Assembly: GCA_005880945.1 (NCBI GenBank)
Contig: VBIU01000022.1
Coordinates: 1 to 52,215, forward strand
Source: Chloroflexota bacterium
GTDB lineage: Bacteria > Chloroflexota > Dormibacteria > Dormibacterales > Dormibacteraceae
Direction of reading: 5' to 3'
Length of the DNA stretch: 52,215 nucleotides
A model generated the notes under the pieces. It worked only from the letters and a program-made list of their open reading frames with translations. It was not told where the DNA came from and did no database searches. Positions within the stretch are counted from its first letter, which is position 1. Every line of letters starts with the position of its first letter. The position numbers and the translations under genes were made by a program. Positions 33,871 through 42,470 of the stretch are shown here, piece after piece.

Positions 33871-34473
33871 TTAGTCGGCCGCGGCCACCAGCCCGGCCTC
33901 GCCCCGCTCGACCAGGTCTTCGTTCGAGTGCTTCAGCATCACACGCAGCCGCGACTTGGCGACCGCCAGCCTCGAGGCGACCGTCCGCTCCGGGATGCCG
34001 AGCGCCTGTGCGATCGCGCGGTTGGTGTAGCCGTGATAGTGGCGAAGCACAATCGCCGCCGCCTGCTTCGGGGGCAGCTGGGCCAGGGCGTCCGCGAGGT
34101 CGCGGCGCTCGACCTGCTCCTGAGGATCCGGGCCAAGGCTCGGGCGCCCGATGCGCCGGATCACCTCGCCCACCTCGCGCAGCCGCATCTTCCGCTGATA
34201 GGACACAGCAGCGTTGATGGCGATCCGGTGGACCCACGCCTCAGCCGGCGCTATCGGCTGCCAGGTATCCCACTTCTTGTAGGCCCGCTCGAACGCGTCC
34301 TGGGCGCAATCCTCCGCGGCTGCGCGGTCCCCCAGCATGGCCGTCAGCGTGCCGAGGATCTTGCCATACGAGGCCTGGTAAAGCCGTTCGAAGTCCGCTT
34401 CGTTACCGGGTTGGTAGATCGCGTGCTCTCGCTCGTCGTTCGAAGCAACCGACCCCGAAATGGACTCTGCCAT
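33871..34473 (-). CDS. ECF RNA polymerase sigma factor (SigE/SigM-like)
   Basis: A 200-residue ECF sigma factor. ATG at 34473 follows a GGGGGGAA ribosome-binding site. Region 2 shows FERLYQASYGKILGTLTAM and AAEDCAQDAFERAYKKWDTW; region 4 shows LAQLPPKQAAAIVLRHYHGY and IPERTVASRLAVAKSRL. No anti-sigma gene overlaps it on its own strand. The neighbour on the other side of its promoter is a 60-residue protein whose role is unknown. Confidence 0.92.
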   Translation of the reverse strand: MAESISGSVASNDEREHAIYQPGNEADFERLYQASYGKILGTLTAMLGDRAAAEDCAQDAFERAYKKWDTWQPIAPAEAWVHRIAINAAVSYQRKMRLREVGEVIRRIGRPSLGPDPQEQVERRDLADALAQLPPKQAAAIVLRHYHGYTNRAIAQALGIPERTVASRLAVAKSRLRVMLKHSNEDLVERGEAGLVAAAD

Positions 34474-34602
34474 GCCGATTCCCCCCTGGAGTGGTGAAGC
34501 GCTGTGTTGTACGGTCCTACTGTCTGGCAATCACCCGGGGTTGGTCGCCGTACCGTTGGGCGGACTTTCGCTCGCACAGTTGAAGTAGGCCCAATTCGCG
34601 CA

Positions 34603-34618
34603 GCCGCCGAGTACTGCC
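34603..34618. repeat. 16-base sequence, copy A
   Basis: GCCGCCGAGTACTGCC occurs here, 26 bases before the start of the 60-residue protein gene, and identically at 44079-44094. Only two copies were noticed in the window. Confidence 0.7.
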
Positions 34619-34643
34619 GTTGAGGGAGGCGTTTCTAATACAG

Positions 34644-34826
34644 ATGAATGACTTTGACCGCATGCTCGAGTCCGGACTTCGACAGCTGCTCGACCCCGTG
34701 GCGAACGCTCCGGCGCCGCCCCGCCGCCGCCCTGCCTACGTTGAGCGAGCCGGTGGGGCCCCAACCGTCGAGCTGACGCTGGCTCCCGAAACCCTGGCGG
34801 CCGTCCCCGTCGAGGTGTACGGCTAG
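34644..34826 (+). CDS. Small protein of unknown function, 60 residues
   Basis: ATG at 34644 with GGGAGG 16 bases upstream gives a 60-residue protein (MNDFDRMLESGLRQLLDPVA at the start). The first 22 residues look like an amphipathic helix, followed by a Pro/Arg-rich turn and a short hydrophobic C-terminus. It is divergent from one ECF sigma gene and convergent with another; its TAG stop shares bases with the opposite stop inside the 8-base palindrome GGCTAGCC (34821-34828). Similar N-terminal segments occur ahead of membrane domains in some anti-sigma factors, so a truncated or remnant anti-sigma protein is possible. I do not recognise the family. Confidence 0.55.
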   Translation: MNDFDRMLESGLRQLLDPVANAPAPPRRRPAYVERAGGAPTVELTLAPETLAAVPVEVYG

Positions 34827-36034
34827 CCCAGGCGAGAGGCACGCAGCGCCAGGTGGCGCTGCTCCGGAAGGCTCGCGGTCATCCTCGCCGCCCGCAGGTA
34901 GGACTCTCGGGCTGCGTCGATATCTCCGGCCATCTCGAGCAGGTGCGCGCGTACCGCCTCGAGGCGGTGGGTGTGGGCCATTCGTTCATCGGCATCCAGC
35001 GTCCCCAGCAGGGCGAGACCGGCACGCGGGCCGTCGACCATCGCGACCGCCACCGCACGGTTGAGCGTGACGACGGGCCCGGGGGACACCCGTTCCAGCA
35101 CCTCGTAGAGGGCCAGGATCTGCGGCCAGTCGGTCTCGCCCGCGCTCGGCGCTTGGTCGTGCACCGCGGCAATCGCCGCCTGCAGCTGGTACGGTCCGGC
35201 CGGCGCCGTGCCGAGGGTGCGAGTCAGGAGGGCCACGCCCTCCTCGATCTGGGCCGAGCTCCATAGTTCGCGTCGCTGCTCGGCCAGGGGAACGATCGAA
35301 CCCGCGGCGTCGGTCCGCGCCGCCCGCCGCGCATCCGTCAGGAGCATCAGCGCAAGCAGGCCCGCAACCTCGCCCTCCTGTGGCATCAGCTGGTGGAGCA
35401 TGCGCGCCAGCCGGATGGCCTCGGCCGTCAGGTCCGCTCGATGCAGCTCTGGCCCCGAGCTCGTCATGTAGCCCTCGTTGAAGACGAGGTAGAGCACGTG
35501 CAGCACAACCCGCAGGCGCTCGGCCCGCTCGGGCGCCGGCGGCAGCTCGAAGTGGGCGCCTGTGTTTCTGATGCGCTCTTTCGCCCGGCTGATGCGTTGG
35601 GCCATCGTCGCCTCAGGAACCAGGAATGCCTTCGCGATCGCCGCGGTCGTCAGGCCGCCAACCGCGCGCAGCGTGAGTGCAAGCTGAGAAGGCACGGACA
35701 GCGACGGGTGGCAGCACAGGAACAAGAGAGCCAGCGTGTCGTCCCGATCCAACGACTGCCCCGGACCTGACAGGTCGAGCAATGCTGCCTTTTCCTCTCG
35801 GCGCCGCCGCGCGCTCTCGCTGCGCCACCGGTCAACCAGGCGCCGAGAGGCCACCGCGACCAACCACGTCTTCGGGTTGTCGGGCACACCTTTCTCCTGC
35901 CATTGCAGGGAGGCCGCGAGCAGCGCCTCCTGGACGGCGTCCTCGCATGCGTCGAACTGCCCGTGCCGCCGGATGAGCGCGCCGAGGACCTGCGGCGCGA
36001 GCTCACGCAGCAGGTCCTCGACTCTCGACTCCAA
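34823..36034 (-). CDS. ECF42-type sigma factor with C-terminal TPR-like extension
   Basis: A 403-residue sigma factor, twice the normal ECF length. Region 2 (ALIRRHGQFDACEDAVQEALL, NPKTWLVAVASRRLVDRWR) and region 4 (LALTLRAVGGLTTAAIAKAF, ATMAQRISRAKERIR) occupy the first 170 residues. The rest is a helical, TPR-like domain with the DUF6596-type segment VVLHVLYLVFNEGYMTSSG and repeats such as YEVLERVSPGPVVTLNRAVA. This is the ECF42 architecture, which uses its C-terminal domain instead of an anti-sigma factor and is linked to DGPF proteins. Exactly such a gene lies 2 bases upstream. Confidence 0.92.
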   Translation of the reverse strand: MESRVEDLLRELAPQVLGALIRRHGQFDACEDAVQEALLAASLQWQEKGVPDNPKTWLVAVASRRLVDRWRSESARRRREEKAALLDLSGPGQSLDRDDTLALLFLCCHPSLSVPSQLALTLRAVGGLTTAAIAKAFLVPEATMAQRISRAKERIRNTGAHFELPPAPERAERLRVVLHVLYLVFNEGYMTSSGPELHRADLTAEAIRLARMLHQLMPQEGEVAGLLALMLLTDARRAARTDAAGSIVPLAEQRRELWSSAQIEEGVALLTRTLGTAPAGPYQLQAAIAAVHDQAPSAGETDWPQILALYEVLERVSPGPVVTLNRAVAVAMVDGPRAGLALLGTLDADERMAHTHRLEAVRAHLLEMAGDIDAARESYLRAARMTASLPEQRHLALRASRLG

Positions 36035-36036
36035 CC

Positions 36037-36399
36037 TCAGAACTCGGGCGGAGCGTCCATCACCCGGCGCACTTCGATGGGCTCCTTCACGAATGCGACG
36101 ATCCCCGAGGCGATCTCGATGGCGCGCGCCTCGCTTTCGACATCGACGATCCAGTAACCGACGAGCGATTCCTTGGATTCGGCGAACGGCCCGTCAGTCG
36201 CGACCGGGATGCCGTTCTTGATCCTCACGGTCTTGGCCTGGCTTCCATCCGCCAACCCCTGGCCGTCGACCAGCTCGCCGGACTTCTTGAGGTCGGCGTC
36301 GAGATTCTGCATGAACTGGATCATCTCGAGCATCCAGTCCTTTCCCTTCGCCGCCAGCCCGGCCTCGGCGGACCCAAACGTCATGATCATGTACTTCAT
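36037..36399 (-). CDS. DGPF/YCII-domain protein, ECF42 partner
   Basis: A 120-residue alpha+beta-barrel protein of the YCII-related DGPF family. The naming motif is visible as VATDGPFAESKESLVGYWIV, preceded by the MKYMIMTFGS start. ATG at 36399 has GGGAGTGAGG upstream and was preferred to an upstream in-frame start in an Arg-rich stretch. It is separated by 2 bases from the ECF42 sigma gene and is probably both its operon partner and its target. DGPF proteins are required for ECF42 responses in some hosts, but their biochemical activity is not established. Confidence 0.9.
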   Translation of the reverse strand: MKYMIMTFGSAEAGLAAKGKDWMLEMIQFMQNLDADLKKSGELVDGQGLADGSQAKTVRIKNGIPVATDGPFAESKESLVGYWIVDVESEARAIEIASGIVAFVKEPIEVRRVMDAPPEF

Positions 36400-36444
36400 G
36401 GCCTCACTCCCTTGATTTCGGCGCCGTCGCGCTCTCAACCATGG

Positions 36445-36471
36445 GTCGGAGCCGATCCGCCGTTCTCGACA
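36445..36471 (-). promoter_or_regulatory. Candidate ECF42-dependent promoter
   Basis: On the minus strand TGTCGA (36466-36471) and CGAC (36445-36448) are 17 bases apart, upstream of the DGPF-ECF42 pair. As I recall, ECF42 target promoters have a TGTCGA -35 and a CG(A/T)C-type -10; the match suggests autoregulation. The leader to the ATG would be about 40 bases. Confidence 0.55.
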
Positions 36472-36517
36472 TCTTCGGGGGTTTGTCGCGACTGCAGCGC
36501 CCCAGCCTGCGCTGAGA

Positions 36518-36925
36518 CTACGCGAGCGGCGGTGCGGCCCGGCGCGGCGCCGGAGCGCCGGCCAGCAGCCTCGACACCTCGTCTCCGAGGTGCGCCAGGC
36601 TGACCGGCTTGATGAGGTAGCTGTCGACCCCGTCCCGACGGAGCTCGTCGCGAACCGAAGTCCGATCGTCAGCCGTCAGCGCGATGACCTTGATCGGATG
36701 GCTGAGGAGCCGCTTGCGAAGCATGTGGAGCACCTCGACTCCGCCGTACAGCGGCATGTGGACATCGAGTATCAGTAGGTCGTACTCACCGGTCCCGCCC
36801 ATCTCGAGGGCCAGGTTGCCGTCCAGTGCGGCGCTGACGTCGTATCCCTTGGTCTCGAGGTAGGCCTGGACCAGCTCCACGCTGGCCGGGTCGTCTTCGG
36901 CAACGAGGATTCGCCGTCTGATCAA
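36518..36925 (-). CDS. Stand-alone response regulator receiver
   Basis: A 135-residue single REC domain with no output domain. Acidic pocket EDD (10-12), phosphoacceptor Asp54 in LLILDVHMP, the Thr in ALTADD, and the Lys in SYLIKPVS. The start is TTG at 36925 with GGGAG upstream; it overlaps the previous stop by TTGA. It is the last gene of the kinase operon. CheY- or DivK-like: it should work by protein contact. Confidence 0.92.
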   Translation of the reverse strand: MIRRRILVAEDDPASVELVQAYLETKGYDVSAALDGNLALEMGGTGEYDLLILDVHMPLYGGVEVLHMLRKRLLSHPIKVIALTADDRTSVRDELRRDGVDSYLIKPVSLAHLGDEVSRLLAGAPAPRRAAPPLA

Positions 36926-37338
36926 TCTCCCGCTACTCCTGATTCGAGCCGCTCCGCCTCGAGGAACGCGCGGATCTGATCGCCGAACGTCCTCGTGTCG
37001 ATCGGCTTGGATATGTACCCGCGGCAGCCGGCGGCCAGCGCCTGCTCGCGGTCGCCGGACATCGCGTGCGCGGTCAGTGCGACAACGATGATCGCGGCGG
37101 TCGCCGGGTCCGCTTTGAGCTGGCGCGTGAGCGAGAGCCCGTCCTGTCCCGGGAGCTGCACGTCCATGAGGATGAGGTCCGGTGTTTGGATGGCCAGCTG
37201 CTCTAGCACGTCTTCAGCCGAGCCGGCGGCGGCGACTCGAAATCCTTCCATCTCGAGCACGGAGGTAACGAGCAGCAGGCCCGCGTCGTTGTCGTCGACG
37301 ACCAGGATGAGTGCGGATTCCTTCAAATCAGCTGCCAT
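36922..37338 (-). CDS. Stand-alone response regulator receiver (DivK-like)
   Basis: A 138-residue single REC domain: acidic pocket VVDDND (14-18), phosphoacceptor Asp59 in LILMDVQLPGQDG, VALTAHAM and YISKPIDTRTF. The last segment resembles DivK-type receivers that relay phosphate between kinases and other regulators. ATG at 37338 lies 11 bases inside the histidine kinase gene, so translation is tightly coupled. Confidence 0.92.
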   Translation of the reverse strand: MAADLKESALILVVDDNDAGLLLVTSVLEMEGFRVAAAGSAEDVLEQLAIQTPDLILMDVQLPGQDGLSLTRQLKADPATAAIIVVALTAHAMSGDREQALAAGCRGYISKPIDTRTFGDQIRAFLEAERLESGVAGD

Positions 37339-39961
37339 TCTTCTTGAGGATCACCTGCAGCTGGCCGAGGAGGTCGACCGCTCCAGTGGTTCCGCGCTTG
37401 AGAATCGTGGAGACGCGTCCGTTGAGCTGGTCGATGTCCGCCTCGGTCAGGTGCTTGGCGGTGAGCACCATGATGGGGATCTCTTTGGTCGCCTCGTTCG
37501 CGCTCAGAGCCTCCACGACGTCGAAGCCGTCGACCTCCGGCATGAGCAGATCGAGCATCACGACATCAGGCTGATGCGTCCGGGCGAGATCGATCGCCTC
37601 CTGCCCGCCGCTGGCCAGTATGGCTTTGAAGCCTGCGGGCTCCAGCACCTGCTGCAGCCAGTCGCGGTTGGCAGCGTCGTCGTCGACGACGAGAACGCAG
37701 GTCTGGCGCCGGCCTGGCTTGCGTTTGAAGTTGTAATTGCTGAGCCGCTTGACCAGCAGTTTGGGGTCGACCGGCTTGACGAAGTAGTCGAGGGCGCCAA
37801 GCGCATTCCCCAATCCGGGATTGTCGACGACGCTCACGACGATGACCGGTATGTCGCCTGTCGCCTCGTCGCGCTTGAGGCTGGTGAGGACCTCCCAACC
37901 GTCAACGTCGGGCAGCAGTATGTCCAGCGTGATGGCGGCGGGCTTGTGCTCCTTCGCCATGGTCACAGCGTCAGCGCCGGTGCGGGTCGTCATAGTGCGA
38001 AAGCCGGCGCGCTCGATCTGCCTCGCGAGGAGCTCGGCCGCGAGCGGGTCGTCCTCGATGACCATCACCAGCGGCCGAGACAGGTCGGGGGCCGGCGGTC
38101 CGGTGTTGCCGTTGGCGGCCTTGGCCGGCATCTGCGGGCTGCGCGCTTCGAGGGGCAGGTCGATGGTGAACCGGCTGCCCTTTCCAAGCTCGCTCTCGAC
38201 GCGGACGTCGCCACCGTGCAAGATCGCGAAGCTCCGCGTCAGCGCGAGCCCCAAGCCTGTGCCCTGCTGCTTCCGGTTGACGCCCGAGTCGACCTGCTGG
38301 AACTCTTTGAAGACACGCTGAACGTCGTGCTGGGAGATCCCGATGCCGGTGTCCGAGACGACTATCCGGAGCCTGTCGTGCGCCTGCGCGGCATTGATGG
38401 TGACCTTGCCACCCTCGTCGGTGAACTTGATGGCGTTTGACACCAGGTTGAGGATCATCTGTTTCAGCTTGCCTTCGTCCGCGAGGATCTGACCCGCATG
38501 CGCAGCGTCGAACTCGAGGCGGATCTGCTTCTTGGCGGCCAGCGGCTCCACGGTGCTCGCGACCTGCTTGACGACGTCGGCCACCGCCACTACCTGCAGG
38601 CGAAGCTCCATCTGGCCCGCTTCGATCTTCGAGAGATCGAGGATGTCGTTGATCAGGCCGAGCAGGTGCTTGCCGCTCGAATGGATCTGCTCCAGGAATC
38701 GTTTTCGCGTCGCTTCCGGGAACGAGCCGTTGCCGGAGTCGATCAGCAGCTCGGAGAAGCCGAGGATCGCATTCAGAGGCGTTCGGAGCTCGTGGCTCAT
38801 GTTGGCCAGGAACACTGTCTTGTGGTGATTGGCGTCCAGCAGCTCGGCGTTGGCGTCCTTCAGCCTCTCGAGCAGCCGCCCCCTGTCGATGGTGGCGGCT
38901 ACCGCGGCCATGAACTGCTGGACGCGGCTCAGCTCGTCGCCGCCGAAGCTCGGGGTGAACGGTCCAGCCAGCACGACCAGCCGGCCTGCCGGGCCGGCGC
39001 CGGAGATCGGAAGCACGATGACGGTTCGGTCGACCGAGTCGATCGAAACGCGGCTGACGCCTTCGTTCAGCCGCGGGAAAAGCTCCTCTACATCGTCGAG
39101 CTGATTCTCGTTGAGACCGCGAGAGGCCAGCCTTTCACCCTCACCGTCGAAGACCACCGCAGCCGCGCCGCCGACCAGGCGCATCGCCCACTCGACGGCT
39201 CGATCGGCCAGGGTGGCCGGGTTCTCGCCGAGCGTGAGCATGTTCTGCATGAACACGCGCAGGCCCTCTTCTTCCGAGGAGCGCCACTGCCGGCGGAGCC
39301 AGGAAGGCGGCGAAAAGCTCACGTAAAGGAGGGGGACGATCACCAGAACGGCAAGCTGGATCAGGACCTGGATCAGCGGGTTGCGCGAAACGACGCTCGC
39401 GCCGATCGCGAACACGAGGACCGCGACCAGGCCGCCGAAGCCAAAGCTGAGAGACCTCAGGCGCCAGGCCTGGACCGCCGGCAGCGAGCGGGCGACCAGC
39501 CAGAACCGGATGGTCGGCTCGACGACGGTGGCCGTCCAGACGATGATGAGAGCGACCGCCGCGACCAGCTCGAAGGCGACCGGGGCGACGTGGGCCGCGA
39601 GCAGGGCCTGTGAAACTAACAGGCCTGCGCTGGCGCCAAGGATCGCAATCACCGCCGCCGCGTGCCACCTCGGCGACAGCGGGATCAACGAGCCTCTGAA
39701 CCGAAGCAGCGCATAGCCGGAGCCCATGAAGGCGAGGAGGCTGAGCTCCCTCAGGAGTGGAGGCGAGTAGGCGGCCGGGATGCGGCCGAGCAGCGAAACC
39801 GAGGACAGCAGCACTATGGCCATGGCGAGGAAACCGAGGGAGCGGTCGCGCCGCCGGGCCCAGCCCACAGCAGTGGCAACGCCCAGCAGCAGGAAGGCGA
39901 CGGCGTCCGCGTTCTGCAGGTACGGCAAAGCGTCTTTCAAATCCAATTTCCCAGGTTCCAT
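37328..39961 (-). CDS. Membrane hybrid histidine kinase with two C-terminal receivers
   Basis: About 877 residues from ATG 39961 (a GTG 36 bases upstream is possible). Order: seven or so membrane helices (15-215), a GAF-like sensor region (about 235-360), HisKA with phosphorylated His390 in NMSHELRTPLNAILGF, HATPase with N505 and N509 in NLVSNA and G-boxes DTGIGI and GTGLGLA, then REC1 (631-745, Asp680) and REC2 (754-870, Asp804). Two stand-alone receivers follow in the same operon, so one kinase is linked to four receivers. No DNA-binding output is encoded here. The signal may be a small membrane-soluble compound or a membrane state; this is not determined. Confidence 0.92.
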   Translation of the reverse strand: MEPGKLDLKDALPYLQNADAVAFLLLGVATAVGWARRRDRSLGFLAMAIVLLSSVSLLGRIPAAYSPPLLRELSLLAFMGSGYALLRFRGSLIPLSPRWHAAAVIAILGASAGLLVSQALLAAHVAPVAFELVAAVALIIVWTATVVEPTIRFWLVARSLPAVQAWRLRSLSFGFGGLVAVLVFAIGASVVSRNPLIQVLIQLAVLVIVPLLYVSFSPPSWLRRQWRSSEEEGLRVFMQNMLTLGENPATLADRAVEWAMRLVGGAAAVVFDGEGERLASRGLNENQLDDVEELFPRLNEGVSRVSIDSVDRTVIVLPISGAGPAGRLVVLAGPFTPSFGGDELSRVQQFMAAVAATIDRGRLLERLKDANAELLDANHHKTVFLANMSHELRTPLNAILGFSELLIDSGNGSFPEATRKRFLEQIHSSGKHLLGLINDILDLSKIEAGQMELRLQVVAVADVVKQVASTVEPLAAKKQIRLEFDAAHAGQILADEGKLKQMILNLVSNAIKFTDEGGKVTINAAQAHDRLRIVVSDTGIGISQHDVQRVFKEFQQVDSGVNRKQQGTGLGLALTRSFAILHGGDVRVESELGKGSRFTIDLPLEARSPQMPAKAANGNTGPPAPDLSRPLVMVIEDDPLAAELLARQIERAGFRTMTTRTGADAVTMAKEHKPAAITLDILLPDVDGWEVLTSLKRDEATGDIPVIVVSVVDNPGLGNALGALDYFVKPVDPKLLVKRLSNYNFKRKPGRRQTCVLVVDDDAANRDWLQQVLEPAGFKAILASGGQEAIDLARTHQPDVVMLDLLMPEVDGFDVVEALSANEATKEIPIMVLTAKHLTEADIDQLNGRVSTILKRGTTGAVDLLGQLQVILKKNGS

Positions 39962-40071
39962 CCTTCGGGTTTCCGGCGCAAAGAGCGCCATCGGCACAGA
40001 TGGGAAGTCCAGCCCTCAATGCGCATGGGTCAGGGCCATCCGATCGAGAGTGGCCTTGGTTCGGAACCCGG

Positions 40072-41448
40072 CTAGGCGATGGCTCTTTTGCCGAGCTCCC
40101 AGCGGGCTTCCGCCTCGCCGGTCGGCGTCGACGGGGGGCCGTTCCGGAATGGCCAGATCTCCTCGGCGATGCGCCTCCAGTTGGCTGTGGCGTTCAGGCT
40201 GCCCAGAACGGCGTAAAGGCCGAGGTTGATGCGCTGCAAGATCACGTAGGTGCGGGGGATGTTCGTGTACGGCGCCAGCGGGGTGCGCGCGTCGAAGTAG
40301 CGGCGGAACAGGCTGGAGGCATACTCGCTGGTGATGGTCATGGGGGCGTCTCTCAGGACCGTTCCGTAGAACTGCCCCATGCGGTCGAGCACCATGTCGG
40401 TGGTCACGGGCGCGCCCGCCTGGAGGAAACCGGCACGCTCGAGGGCATGGCGGAAGCCCTCGGCATCGTGCTCGATGGCGAGCAGGCGCGCGGCGTCCTG
40501 AAGCGGCTCCAGCTCGGCCGCGGTGAAGCGCTTGGTCAGGCCGAAGTCCAGGAAGCTGACGCGGCCGCGGCCGTGGAACACGTAGTTGCCGGGCTGGGGA
40601 TCGCCGTTGAACGCGCGCAGCCGGTAGAGGCTTCGGAACGTGAAGCGATCGATCGTCTCCCCCGCGAGGTCCCGCTCCCGCTGGTCCCAGCCAAGGAGCT
40701 CGTCGAATCGAGCACCCGCAACCAGCTCGCTCGTCAGCACGCGCGCGGTGCTGACCTCTCGAACCACCTGGGGCACGTGGATGACCGGGTGGCCCTCGTA
40801 GTAGCCGGCGAAAAGGTCCTGGTTGTCGGCCTCGAGCCGGTAGTCGACCTCCTCGCGCAGCCGGTCGCGCAGCTCATCCACCAGGGACCTCGTGTCGAGG
40901 CCGGGAAACGCAGCGCCGACGATGCGGCGCAGCAGGGTGACGTTCTGCAGGTCCGATTCGATGCTGCGGGCGATCCCGGGGTACTGCACCTTGACCGCGA
41001 CGGCCCGTCCGTCCCGGGTGATGGCGCGGTGCACCTGCCCGATCGAGGCCGCCGCGAAGGGCAGCGGATCCCAGCGCGTGAAGACCTTTTCCGGGGCAGA
41101 GCCCAGCTCCTCGCTCACGACCGCCGCGGCCAGGCCGGGGCTCATCGGAGGCGCGTCGTGCTGGAGGCGGGCCATCGTGCTGCGGAACGACTCCGGCATG
41201 CCGGCATCGAGGTAGCTGGCCATCTGGCCGATCTTCATCAGGGCGCCCTTCATCGCTCCGAGCTCCTCGGCAACCTCCTCTGCGCTGCGCAGCGCAAGGT
41301 CGTGGCGCAGCTCGCGGCGACGATCCACAGAGGCGAACAGGAGCTGAGGCGAGCGCGCTGCGTACCGTCCTCCCACTCGCAGTGCCATGCGCGCAAGGGC
41401 CGACCCTCGTCCGATTCGCGTTCTCGGGATCCGCGAAGCCGGCCTCAC
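40072..41448 (-). CDS. UbiB/ABC1/AarF-family atypical kinase
   Basis: A 458-residue ABC1-domain protein. Signature motifs are all visible: the KxGQ motif KIGQ (72-75), the Ala-rich loop AAASIGQVH replacing a Gly-rich loop, VKVQYPG with the ATP-site Lys, LREEVDYRLEADNQ, the catalytic GDPQPGNYVFH and the metal-binding FLDFGL. No C-terminal membrane helices are evident. GTG at 41448 overlaps the MpaB-like gene stop (GTGA). The family has weak ATPase activity linked to lipid or quinone metabolism. Coupling to a DUF2236 protein suggests joint work on a membrane lipid, which is inference. Confidence 0.9.
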   Translation of the reverse strand: MRPASRIPRTRIGRGSALARMALRVGGRYAARSPQLLFASVDRRRELRHDLALRSAEEVAEELGAMKGALMKIGQMASYLDAGMPESFRSTMARLQHDAPPMSPGLAAAVVSEELGSAPEKVFTRWDPLPFAAASIGQVHRAITRDGRAVAVKVQYPGIARSIESDLQNVTLLRRIVGAAFPGLDTRSLVDELRDRLREEVDYRLEADNQDLFAGYYEGHPVIHVPQVVREVSTARVLTSELVAGARFDELLGWDQRERDLAGETIDRFTFRSLYRLRAFNGDPQPGNYVFHGRGRVSFLDFGLTKRFTAAELEPLQDAARLLAIEHDAEGFRHALERAGFLQAGAPVTTDMVLDRMGQFYGTVLRDAPMTITSEYASSLFRRYFDARTPLAPYTNIPRTYVILQRINLGLYAVLGSLNATANWRRIAEEIWPFRNGPPSTPTGEAEARWELGKRAIA

Positions 41449-42323
41449 GCCCGCATGCGCAGCTCGATCCGCCTCCGCGCCTCGATGACCCCCGGCTGCG
41501 ACTCGAAGGCGAAGTCGAGAGCGCCGAGAAGCTGCCGGACCGGCTCGCGTTCTAGAGCCGCCGGCGGAGGCGCTTCGTAGCCGTACATCGCGCGCGCCCA
41601 ATCGGGCAGCGTTCCCACGGCCACCTGCCCCAGGTCCCGCCACAGCTCGCGTGCGTCGGCGTCCAGCTCAGGCGGGTCGAGCACCACCTCCATGGCCTCC
41701 TTCGCCGCCGGCGTGGCCCGCAGAAGGTCCACGGACCGGATGTATGCGCGAACTCCGGCGACACTTGTGGGCACCTGGCCGGCCGGCACGCCGACGATCT
41801 CGGCAAACGGCACCATCTCGGCGACGTACCGGTCCGCTTCCTCGGCGTCGAGGCCGCGACCGTATGCCTGCACGATGGTGACGATGGACTCCACCATCGC
41901 GGCGTGCACCCACAGAAGGAGTTCCGGGTCGTCCGCCCGATACGGCAGGCCAGTCACGTCATCGATCCCGCGCACGTGCGTGTGCACGGCGCGGACCCGG
42001 GCGGCGGCGGCTTTCGCTGCCGCTGTCGAGCCGTAGGTGACGGTGAGCATGTAGGCGCTGGTCGCGGCGATGCGCCCGAACGGGTCGCGCCTCCAGTCGC
42101 TGTGCTGCGCCACCCCCGCCATCGCGAGCGGATGAAGCGCCTGCATGAGCAGCGAGCGAACCCCGGCGAGGATGAAGCTGCGATCCCGGTGCGCGCGCCA
42201 CACCATGCTGCGAGGCCCGAACAGCCCGTCGTCCTCGGCCCCCTCGGGGACGAAACGCCGAAGCGTGGCCGCCAGGGGCTCCAGGAGGCGAAGCTGGCCG
42301 ACCGGCGCTGGCTCACCCAACAT
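41445..42323 (-). CDS. MpaB/DUF2236-family oxygenase-like protein
   Basis: A 292-residue all-helical protein of the DUF2236 family (MpaB of mycophenolic acid synthesis, latex-clearing protein Lcp). Family features seen here: an early WRAHRDRSFILAGVRSLLMQALHP (shown as motif ends WRAH and LHPLAMAGV), HSDWRRDPFGRI, RAVHTHVRG and LLLWVHAAMVES, which supply the His residues for haem in Lcp-like proteins. It starts with ATG 42323 and overlaps the UbiB-like gene. Lcp cleaves polyisoprenoids oxidatively; whether this protein binds haem or uses an isoprenoid is unknown. Confidence 0.82.
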   Translation of the reverse strand: MLGEPAPVGQLRLLEPLAATLRRFVPEGAEDDGLFGPRSMVWRAHRDRSFILAGVRSLLMQALHPLAMAGVAQHSDWRRDPFGRIAATSAYMLTVTYGSTAAAKAAAARVRAVHTHVRGIDDVTGLPYRADDPELLLWVHAAMVESIVTIVQAYGRGLDAEEADRYVAEMVPFAEIVGVPAGQVPTSVAGVRAYIRSVDLLRATPAAKEAMEVVLDPPELDADARELWRDLGQVAVGTLPDWARAMYGYEAPPPAALEREPVRQLLGALDFAFESQPGVIEARRRIELRMRA

Positions 42324-42390
42324 ACCCTTCAGATTACGGGCGCCTTTGCTGGCGGTGGGAGCGCGCCCCTTTAGAAGTCTTAACTGAACC

Positions 42391-42420
42391 TTGACCCCTC
42401 TCTACATGGCACAACTTAGA
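42391..42420 (+). promoter_or_regulatory. Possible promoter of the small secreted protein gene
   Basis: TTGACC (42391-42396) is followed at 17-19 bases by the AT-rich ACTTAGAT (42414-42421), within a 147-base gap that is lower in GC than its surroundings. The -35 is good, the -10 poor. Confidence 0.35.
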
Positions 42421-42470
42421 TTTCAAGCGTCGCGTCGGGTTCGCCGGATTCACGAAAGGTGGGGTTTGGG

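Noticed and set aside
38498-39613. A 371-codon plus-strand frame opposite the histidine kinase
   Set aside because: The kinase frame carries all catalytic motifs; this one carries none.
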